DNA of 64,000 nt from an uncultured Lachnospiraceae bacterium (lineage in GTDB: Bacteria; Bacillota; Clostridia; Lachnospirales; Lachnospiraceae), in contig CAJUFN010000001.1 in assembly GCA_910585545.1 (NCBI GenBank), forward strand, positions 1-64,000, written 5' to 3'. The notes under the pieces were generated by a model. That model saw only the letters and a program-made list of their open reading frames with translations. It did no database searches and was not told the origin of the DNA. This document shows, piece by piece, positions 7,110 to 15,200 of the stretch (the first letter of the stretch is position 1; the number at the start of each line of letters is the position of its first letter). The position numbers were made by a program, and so were the translations under genes.

Positions 7110-9725
7110 ATGAGTGAAAAGATTGTATTGATAGATGGACACAGTATTTTGAACCGCGCTTTTTTTGGTATTCCGGATCTTACGAATGCAGAAGGTTTGC
7201 ATACAAATGCAATTTACGGATTTTTGAATATTATGTTCAAGATATTAGAGGAGGAGAAGCCGGATTATCTGACGGTAGCGTTTGATGTGCACGCGCCGAC
7301 GTTTCGGCATGAGATGTTCGCGGAATATAAAGGAACGAGAAAACCGATGGCAGAAGAGCTTAGGCAGCAAGTACCGGTGATGAAGGAAGTTCTGAAGGCG
7401 ATGGGCGTAGATGTAATTGAAAAGGCAGGATTAGAAGCAGATGACCTGCTTGGTACGCTATCGAGACGGTGTGAAGAGCAAGGCGTTTTGGTGTCGGTGA
7501 TTTCCGGAGACAGAGATTTGCTGCAGCTTGCGACTGAGAAGGTAAAGATCCGTATTCCAAAGACAAAACAGGGACGTACAGAGGTAGAGGATTATTTTGC
7601 TTCGGATGTAAAAGAGCGATACCAGGTGACGCCGAAAGAATTTATTGATCTGAAGGCATTGATGGGCGATACATCCGATAATATTCCGGGGGTACCGAGC
7701 ATCGGAGAGAAGACGGCGACAAAGATCATCGCGGAATATGGTTCCGTGGAAAATGCGTATGCGCATGTGGATGAATTAAAGCCTCCAAGAGCGAGCAAGG
7801 CGCTGCAGGAGCATTATGATTTGGCACAGCTTAGCAAAACGTTGGCAACGATTGAGGTTCATGCAGATTTCGCATATGACATGGAGAGCGCAAGACTTGG
7901 TAATTTGTATACGGATGAGGCTTACGAGTGGTTCCAGAGACTGCAGTTTAAAAATTTTCTTAGCCGTTTTGATGTGATGGCAAAGGAAAGTGACGCGGCA
8001 CAGTATTTTTTGGAAGTGAAAGAGTTTGCAGAAGCGGAGCGGATATTTGAAAAAGCAAAAGAGAGTAACTGTATTGGCGTTATTTTTAAGAAAGATATGG
8101 AAAATGTATTGCCGTTATTTGTGAATGACGCCGACTATAGTGTAGTGGGAATCGCGTTTGGCGAGCAGGAGATCTATAACATTTCTATTGGCGGAATGAT
8201 TACGGCAGAATATGTGGCAGGGAAGCTAAGAGAGTGTGCAAAAGAAGGCGTGTGTCTGTCCGTATTTGATTTAAAGGAGATGCTTCCATATCTTGGAATT
8301 TCCGAGAAAGAACCTTGCTTTGACGCAATGATCGCAGCATATCTTTTGAATCCTTTGAAAAATGGATACGAACTTGGTGATATAGCACATGAATATTTGA
8401 ATCTGACTATCGACGAAAAATTGGATATTAGAAAGAAAGCATGTTATGAGGCTTATGCGCTGTATGAATGCCAAACGTTAATGAGGGAGCGGTTAAGCCA
8501 GAACAAGATGGAAGAGCTCTTTGAAAATATAGAGATGCCGCTTGTGTTCATGCTTTATGATATGGAACAGGCGGGTGTAAGAGTAGAGGCCGAGGCGCTT
8601 AAAATATATGGAGAACAGCTTGGCGGGAAAATTGTGGAGCTGGAAAAGGAGATTTACCAGGCAGCCGGAAAAGAGTTCAATATTAATTCGCCGAAACAGC
8701 TTGGCGTGATTTTGTTTGAAGAATTGAAGCTGCCGCATGGAAAGAAAACAAAGAGCGGATATTCTACGGCAGCAGATATTTTGGAAAAATTAGCGCCGGA
8801 GTATCCGATTGTCAATCAGATATTAGAATACCGTCAGCTTACAAAATTAAAATCGACTTATGCAGATGGCCTTGCGAATTTCATAGACCTGGATGGAAGA
8901 ATTCACGGAAAGTTTAATCAGACAGTGACAGCGACTGGGCGTATCAGCAGCACAGAACCGAATCTGCAGAATATTCCGGTACGTATGGAACTTGGAAGAT
9001 TGATTCGAAAAGTATTTATCCCGGCAGAGGATTATGTGTTTTTGGATGCGGACTATTCTCAGATCGAGCTTCGTATACTGGCACATTGTGCTCAGGATGA
9101 AGCGCTGATCGAGGCATATCGGGAAGCGGAAGATATTCATAGGATTACGGCGTCTCAGGTGTTCCACACGCCATTTGATGAAGTGACAGATTTACAGAGA
9201 AGAAATGCCAAGGCAGTAAACTTTGGAATCGTGTATGGGATCAGTTCTTTTGGGCTTAGTCAGGATTTAAGTATTACGAGAAAAGAAGCGCAGCAGTATA
9301 TCGAGAGGTATTTTGAAACCTATCCGGGCATTAAAAAATTCCTGGATGATACGGTTGCTTTTGCAAAACAAGAAGGATATGTAGTAACGCTTTTTGGCAG
9401 GAGAAGACCGGTACCAGAACTTTCATCAAGTAATTTTATGCAAAGAAGTTTTGGAGAACGTGTGGCGATGAATGCACCGATTCAAGGGACGGCGGCAGAT
9501 ATTATGAAGATTGCGATGATTGGTGTGAATCGCGCGTTAAAAGAGAAGAATCTGAAATCAAGGATTGTCATCCAGGTGCATGATGAGTTGCTTGTAGAGA
9601 CGCATAAAGATGAGATTGAAATCGTAAAAGCTATTTTGGAGGAAGAAATGAGCAGCGCGGCAAAATTAGATGTACCGTTGGAAATAGATATGAATGAAGG
9701 TGCAAACTGGTACGAGTCTAAATAG
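7110..9725 (+). CDS. polA: DNA polymerase I
   Basis: Repair and Okazaki-fragment polymerase. A TTG at 7038 would also open the frame but lies in the terminator tail; ATG at 7110 with GGAG at 7097-7100 gives the family N-terminus MSEKIVLIDGHS and 871 residues. Seen: N-terminal 5'-nuclease domain (about 1-290), a middle region (about 300-480) lacking the clear DxE of a working 3'-5' exonuclease and so probably non-proofreading, and a C-terminal polymerase domain. Polymerase motifs A (DYSQIELR, Asp648), B (RRNAKAVNFGIVYG, from Arg697) and C (VHDE, Asp825-Glu826) are intact. coaE follows after 26 bp, a common pairing. A TACAAT box at 7065-7070 may be its -10, but no good -35 was found. Confidence 0.97.
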   Translation: MSEKIVLIDGHSILNRAFFGIPDLTNAEGLHTNAIYGFLNIMFKILEEEKPDYLTVAFDVHAPTFRHEMFAEYKGTRKPMAEELRQQVPVMKEVLKAMGVDVIEKAGLEADDLLGTLSRRCEEQGVLVSVISGDRDLLQLATEKVKIRIPKTKQGRTEVEDYFASDVKERYQVTPKEFIDLKALMGDTSDNIPGVPSIGEKTATKIIAEYGSVENAYAHVDELKPPRASKALQEHYDLAQLSKTLATIEVHADFAYDMESARLGNLYTDEAYEWFQRLQFKNFLSRFDVMAKESDAAQYFLEVKEFAEAERIFEKAKESNCIGVIFKKDMENVLPLFVNDADYSVVGIAFGEQEIYNISIGGMITAEYVAGKLRECAKEGVCLSVFDLKEMLPYLGISEKEPCFDAMIAAYLLNPLKNGYELGDIAHEYLNLTIDEKLDIRKKACYEAYALYECQTLMRERLSQNKMEELFENIEMPLVFMLYDMEQAGVRVEAEALKIYGEQLGGKIVELEKEIYQAAGKEFNINSPKQLGVILFEELKLPHGKKTKSGYSTAADILEKLAPEYPIVNQILEYRQLTKLKSTYADGLANFIDLDGRIHGKFNQTVTATGRISSTEPNLQNIPVRMELGRLIRKVFIPAEDYVFLDADYSQIELRILAHCAQDEALIEAYREAEDIHRITASQVFHTPFDEVTDLQRRNAKAVNFGIVYGISSFGLSQDLSITRKEAQQYIERYFETYPGIKKFLDDTVAFAKQEGYVVTLFGRRRPVPELSSSNFMQRSFGERVAMNAPIQGTAADIMKIAMIGVNRALKEKNLKSRIVIQVHDELLVETHKDEIEIVKAILEEEMSSAAKLDVPLEIDMNEGANWYESK

Positions 9726-9751
9726 CCAGGCTGGCAGATAAGGAAAACGAA

Positions 9752-10345
9752 ATGAAAATTATAGGGATTACAGGGGGAATTGGTTCCGGAAAAAGCAAGG
9801 TGCTTAGTTATCTGGAGGAAACGTATAAAGCGCCGGCTTATGAGGCAGATAAGGTGGCTCATAAGCTGCAGGAACCAGGACAGACCTGTTACAAAAAGAT
9901 TGTGGCGAGTTTTGGAGAAGAAGTTTTAAAAGAAGGGGGGGATGTTGACAGGAAGAAGCTTGGCGAGATTGTATTTGCAGATGCAAAGAGAAGAAGCGTT
10001 TTGAATGAGATCGTACATCCGGCTGTAAAATGCTATATTCGGGAGCGGATTGCGGAAGAAAAAGAGAAAGGGAGTCCGATTTTTTTTGTTGAGGCAGCGC
10101 TTTTGATTGAGGATCATTATGATGAAATCTGTGACGAGCTTTGGTATATTTATGCAAAGGAAGACGTAAGAAAAGAAAGACTGCGTACATCCAGAGGATA
10201 TAGTGAAGAAAAAATAGATCAGATTTTTACATCACAAAAAAGTGTAGATGAATTTCGCGAAAAATGCGATAGAGAATTTGACAACAGCGGTTTTTTTAAA
10301 GATACTTGCATCTTGCTAAGAAAAGCTGTAGAATCTATATGTTGA
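9752..10345 (+). CDS. coaE: dephospho-CoA kinase
   Basis: Phosphorylates the ribose 3'-OH of dephospho-CoA, the last step of coenzyme A synthesis, in the cytoplasm. The 197 residues match the family length. The P-loop GGIGSGKS is near the N-terminus, followed by the YEADKVAH element and a C-terminal lid region. It lies 26 bp after polA and in line with the WalJ-like and DegV genes, probably one operon. Start ATG at 9752. Confidence 0.95.
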   Translation: MKIIGITGGIGSGKSKVLSYLEETYKAPAYEADKVAHKLQEPGQTCYKKIVASFGEEVLKEGGDVDRKKLGEIVFADAKRRSVLNEIVHPAVKCYIRERIAEEKEKGSPIFFVEAALLIEDHYDEICDELWYIYAKEDVRKERLRTSRGYSEEKIDQIFTSQKSVDEFREKCDREFDNSGFFKDTCILLRKAVESIC

Positions 10346-10405
10346 GGTTTTGGATAGCACAAAACCATATAACTAGCGATAATGGAAGAAGTTAGGAGTA
10401 TTACG

Positions 10406-11203
10406 ATGAGATTGTGCAGCATAGCAAGCGGAAGCAGCGGAAATTGCATTTATATAGGGAGTGACACGACACATATTTTGATCGATACTGGAATCAGTAA
10501 GAAAAAAATCGAGGAAGGATTGGATGTGCTGGGAGTAAAAGGTGAAGAACTCAAAGGGATATTCATTACCCATGAGCATAGCGATCATATTCAAGGCTTG
10601 GGAGTGTTTTCCAGAAAATATAAAGTGCCGATTTATGCGACGCCGGGAACGTTGAAAGGAATAAAAGCGTGCAAATCACTTGGGAAAATCGAAGAAGGCT
10701 TATATCATGAGGTGCATACAGACGAGCCCTTGACAGTAGGAGATTTAAAGGTATGTCCATTTGTGATTTCTCATGATGCGAATGAACCAAGTGGTTACCG
10801 GGTAGAACATGAAGGCAAAGCAGTTGCAGTTGCAACAGATCTTGGGAAATATGATGAATATATTGTAGAGAACCTAAAGAACTTAGACGGCGTTTTATTG
10901 GAAGCGAATCATGATGTACACATGCTTGAGGTGGGACCGTATCCGTATCCGTTAAAGCGAAGAGTACTTGGAGACAGAGGGCATTTGTCAAATGAATTGT
11001 CGGGAAGGCTGCTCTGCGATATATTACATAAAAATTTGAAATTTGTTATGCTTGGACATTTGAGTAAGGAAAATAATTATGCAGCCCTTGCATATGAGAC
11101 AGTGAAGCTGGAAGTCTCGCTTGGTGATAACCCGTTTCAGGGAGAAGATTTGAATCTTACTGTAGCAGTGCGAGATTGTATATCGGATATCATGATAGTT
11201 TAG
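10406..11203 (+). CDS. metallo-beta-lactamase-fold hydrolase, WalJ/YycJ-like
   Basis: Probable metal-dependent hydrolase related to WalJ/YycJ, a family associated with DNA processing and cell-wall homeostasis in Firmicutes. An ATG at 10382 is in frame, but AGGAG at 10394-10398 with 7-nt spacing points to ATG 10406 and the typical N-terminus MRLCSIASGSSGN (265 residues). The metal-binding signature THEHSDH is clear, with later conserved His/Asp elements (SHDANEP, EANHD, GHLS). Unlike classical walJ it is not beside walRK here but follows coaE. Substrate not known from sequence. Confidence 0.88.
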   Translation: MRLCSIASGSSGNCIYIGSDTTHILIDTGISKKKIEEGLDVLGVKGEELKGIFITHEHSDHIQGLGVFSRKYKVPIYATPGTLKGIKACKSLGKIEEGLYHEVHTDEPLTVGDLKVCPFVISHDANEPSGYRVEHEGKAVAVATDLGKYDEYIVENLKNLDGVLLEANHDVHMLEVGPYPYPLKRRVLGDRGHLSNELSGRLLCDILHKNLKFVMLGHLSKENNYAALAYETVKLEVSLGDNPFQGEDLNLTVAVRDCISDIMIV

Positions 11204-11227
11204 AAAAGTAAAGGAAAGGGAAACGTG

Positions 11228-12091
11228 ATGAAAAAAATTGCAATTGTAACTGACAGTAACAGTGGGATTACACAGGCACAGGCGAAAACGATGGGAATTT
11301 ATGTGGTGCCGATGCCATTTTTCATTGATGAAAAATTATATTTGGAAGATATTACACTGACACAGGAAGAATTCTATGGAAGATTAGAAGCAGATTCTGA
11401 TATATCAACGTCGCAGCCATCTCCTGGAGATGTGATGGATCTGTGGGAAGAAGTGTTAAAGGAATATGATGAGATTGTGCATATTCCGATGTCTTCCGGC
11501 CTTAGCAGCACTTGCGAGACTGCAATGATGCTTTCAAAAGATTATGACGGAAGAGTACAGGTAGTCGATAATAAAAGGATTTCTGTTACGATGCGCCAAT
11601 CCGTCTTGGATGCGGTGGAATTGGTAAAAAGAGGTAAAGATGCGGTTCAAATTAAAGAAATATTAGAAAAGCATGCATTGGATGCAAGTATTTACATTAC
11701 CGTGGATACCTTGAAATATCTGAAAAAAGGCGGAAGAATCACAGCAGCGGCAGCTGCGATCGGCACGGTTCTTAATTTAAAGCCGGTACTGCAGATTCAA
11801 GGAGACAAGCTGGATGCATTCTCGAAATGCCGTGGATTCAAACAAGGCAAGAAGACGATGTTGGATGCGATGGAAAAAGATTTGCTTCACCGTTTTGAAG
11901 GACAGGCAGTTCATATGCAGGCAGCTTACACCTGCTCAGAAGAAGAGGCAGAAAAATGGAAAAAAGAGATTGAAGAGCGTTTTCCAAATTGTGAAGTACA
12001 TATGGATAAATTGTCACTTAGCATTGCGTGCCATATAGGACCAGGAGCGATGGCGATTGCATGTACAAAGAAATTAGATGAATTAGCATAA
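11228..12091 (+). CDS. DegV family fatty-acid-binding protein
   Basis: DegV proteins bind a fatty acid in a two-domain fold; the FakB members present it to the kinase FakA for phosphorylation. No fakA is in the window, so the role is left open. The protein starts MKKIAIVTDSNSGI and shows the ligand-pocket elements TSQPSPGD, PMSSGLSST and LKYLKKGGRI. A GTG at 11225 is in frame, but ATG at 11228 sits at better spacing from AAAGGGA. Last gene of the polA-coaE-walJ-degV run; a terminator follows. Confidence 0.9.
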   Translation: MKKIAIVTDSNSGITQAQAKTMGIYVVPMPFFIDEKLYLEDITLTQEEFYGRLEADSDISTSQPSPGDVMDLWEEVLKEYDEIVHIPMSSGLSSTCETAMMLSKDYDGRVQVVDNKRISVTMRQSVLDAVELVKRGKDAVQIKEILEKHALDASIYITVDTLKYLKKGGRITAAAAAIGTVLNLKPVLQIQGDKLDAFSKCRGFKQGKKTMLDAMEKDLLHRFEGQAVHMQAAYTCSEEEAEKWKKEIEERFPNCEVHMDKLSLSIACHIGPGAMAIACTKKLDELA

Positions 12092-12103
12092 TGAAGTGTT
12101 GAA

Positions 12104-12134
12104 AGGGGTTATCAAAAAGATAGCCTCTTTTTTC
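12104..12134 (+). terminator. rho-independent terminator after degV
   Basis: Stem AGGGGTTATC (12104-12113) pairs with GATAGCCTCT (12119-12128) with two G-T pairs, loop AAAAA, then six Ts. It closes the polA-degV operon. Confidence 0.8.
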
Positions 12135-12192
12135 TTTGTTGTATTAAGATGAAAAAGTTTTACTTGGAAGATAGCTATTTTTATGAAAATTA

Positions 12193-12201
12193 TGGTATAC
12201 T
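12193..12201 (+). promoter_or_regulatory. probable extended -10 promoter of the GH20 gene
   Basis: TGG-TATACT (12193-12201) is an extended -10 element with a five-of-six match to TATAAT. No -35 box was found at proper spacing, which extended -10 promoters can tolerate. It lies about 50 bp upstream of the GH20 start. Confidence 0.45.
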
Positions 12202-12252
12202 GGACACAATCAAATAAGAACGCAATAGTACGGAAAGAAAGAGGAAAAACCT

Positions 12253-15200
12253 ATGAAAAGAGAAAAAAGAATGTGGTCCTGGATTTTGATGATGGCATTG
12301 CTGATCGGGATGCTGTCAGGGTATGTTCCTGTCGAGACAAAAGCGGCTGATAACAATCTTGCGCTGCATAGACCGGCAAGGGCATCTGCTTATTTGGAAG
12401 GAAACGCTTCGTATCCGGCCAGAACACCCCAGTTGGCAGTAGATGGAGAAGGTGATTTTGTCAACAACCAGAACAGCAGATGGCAAAGTGGTGAGGCGGC
12501 ACAGTTTAGTGAGCAGTGGTTGGAAGTAGATCTTGGGAAAGAAGCTATGGTCTCACAGGTAACAGTAAAGTTCTTTGCAAAGTTATATGGTAATTTTGTG
12601 ATTGAAACTGCCGACATGAATACAGAAGATGCCGTATGGGAAACAGTGAAAGAAGTAACGGATATTCCAAGCGGAAACGAGACGAATATTATAAAAACAG
12701 TCGATTTGACGGAAGGTGGAGAGCCCGTTTTAATAAAACGTTATATCAGGCTTCGTTTTACTTCTGCAAATAATAATGCTGCAAACAGAAGTATCGCAGT
12801 GTTTGAATTTGAAGTTTATGGAACACAGGAAAATGACTCGAGCGGAGAGGATGAGCTCTTTACAGGAAATGTAGCGAAAGGGAAGAGAGCAACAGCGTCA
12901 GGAGTGGAAGTAGAAGGACGGTGGACGCCAGAGCTTGCAGTAGATGGAGACAAGACTACGGCAGATTCCAGATGGTCAGCAGGACGTATGAAGAATTCCG
13001 GAGCCGCCCAAAGTCCGCAATGGTTAGAACTTGATTTGAAAAATGAAGTCACGGATATTACAGAGATTGTACTTTATTTTCATCTGAAAGTGTGGTCTAC
13101 GAACTATGAGATTCAGACAAGAGACAGTAAGAGCGAAGAGTGGCAGTCAGTAAAGACGATGCAATGTTTGCCATCGGATGAGACAAACCGTATTGACAGG
13201 ATTACGGATGTTTCCAGATTAGGTCGATATGTTCGTTTCTATTTTCACGAAGTGAATGAAAGGGCAGCAGGCATCAGTGTTTCGGTAAAGGAAATTGAAG
13301 TTATGGGAACACAGGTCCAGACGCCGGAGATGTCAGAACCAGAGACGGCAGGCGAAGTATTAGACCAGGTCAGTTTGGGAGAAATTACGAAAGAGACGAC
13401 AAAGATCATGCTTCCGGAGTATGCCAATTATGAGGTACGCGTAAAGGGAAGCGAATTTCCGCAGGTAATTTCGGATAATGGAGATATTACTTTGCATAAC
13501 ATATACGATTATTCAAACATGAATATTATCGTAGAGGCGGTACATAAAGAGGATGAAAGTGACAAGGCGGAGAGAGAGTTTTGGGTAACGGTTCCGAAAA
13601 AAACCGACGATATAACATTATTCCCAGAAATCGCCAAGCCGAATGAAGAGCCGAAAGTGATTCCAAGTATTCAGGAGTGGTATGGATACGAAGGCGACTT
13701 TAGATTAAGCAAAGACAGCAAAATATGTATCGTAGATGAAGCAGGAATCGGGCTTGAGAAAATAGCAAACCGTTTTGCGGAAGATATGAAAGATATTACC
13801 GGATGGGATTTGGAAATCACAACAGAAGCGTCTGCAGACAGCGGCGATATTGTGCTTTATGCAGTGACAGAAGATCGGTATGATACTGGGGCAGAAGGGT
13901 ATTTCCTTGTGTCAGATGATGGCAGCATACATATTGAAAGCAGCGGATATAACGGATGCTTGTATGGACTTATGACGTTGGAACAGGTATTTTATCCGCA
14001 AAAGGAGAGCTTTGTATTCCCGAATGGTGTAATTAGAGATTATCCAAATTATGAGATTCGAGGGATCATGCTTGATATTGCAAGAGCGCCATATCGGTTG
14101 GAAACATTACAAGATATTGTAAGAATGTTGTCTTTTTACAAATTGAATGATGTACAGTTTCATCTGAATGATAACAGGCATGTAGGAGATGCAGGAGACA
14201 GAGGCGATTATACGTGGTGGGAGACGAATGGTTCTGAAGGCATGTTCCGTTTGGAAAGCGATAAGTTTCCAAGTCTTATGACGGATGGGAAAGATGATCT
14301 GTATTACAACGAAATCTACGGTGGAGAACCGCAGTATACAAAAAAAGAATATAAGGAATTGCAGCAGCTGGCTATTGATTATGGAATCAATCCGGTGTCT
14401 GAGATTGACGGCCCTGGACATTCTTTGCTATTTACAAAATATGTAAGAGAACATTTTGAAGAGGCAAAGCAGGCCGTACCGGAACTTACTGGTGATATTC
14501 AAAATGAAAGAGATTGGGAATTACTGGCGGTATCCGGGGAAAAAGGAAAACAGGCTCTGGCATTTATCAAGGCGCTGTATAGTGAGTATCTGGATGATGA
14601 AGTTTTCCTTGGAGATGTGAGTATCGGTATTGATGAATATTGGAATATCCAGGCTTCTGAATATGATGGCATGGAAGCTTATATCAAAGAATTATCTGAG
14701 CTTGTCAAGGCAAAAGGAAAAAGAGTGCGTATGTGGGGCTCTATGAGAAGTTATTTTGATAATGCAGGCAGGGATGCCAAACCATATAATGATATAGTTG
14801 TAGATATGTGGGCCTCGAATTGGGAGAATGCAAACAAGCGTATTTCGGAAGGATATGAAATCATTAATGTAGAAAACAGTTATCTGTACGGGAATCCGGG
14901 AAGAGACAACCGCGACATTGTAAATGTGGAACAATTATTCCATGATTGGGATCCGACAGTTATGACAGGAGCGAATTTGAAGAAAGGCGAACCAAATCTT
15001 TTAGGAGCGAAGACTGCATTATGGGCAGATATCAATAAGATGGGTGTGACAGAACGAGATTCTCTAGAGCGTATATTAAGACAATCTGCAGTCATGTGTG
15101 AAAAGACATGGGGCGGAACGGATGAAGATCAGACATTCGAAGAATATAGCTTCAAATACGAGCAGTTACGAGAGGGACCTGCTGTGGAGACTGGATTTGA

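Noticed and set aside
9482..9862. Minus-strand 126-codon ORF across the polA-coaE junction
   Set aside because: Antisense shadow over two well-supported genes, with hydrophobic low-complexity content and no ribosome site.
10346..10366. GGTTTTG/CAAAACC inverted repeat after coaE as a terminator
   Set aside because: The stem is short, not followed by a T run, and the WalJ-like gene continues the operon.
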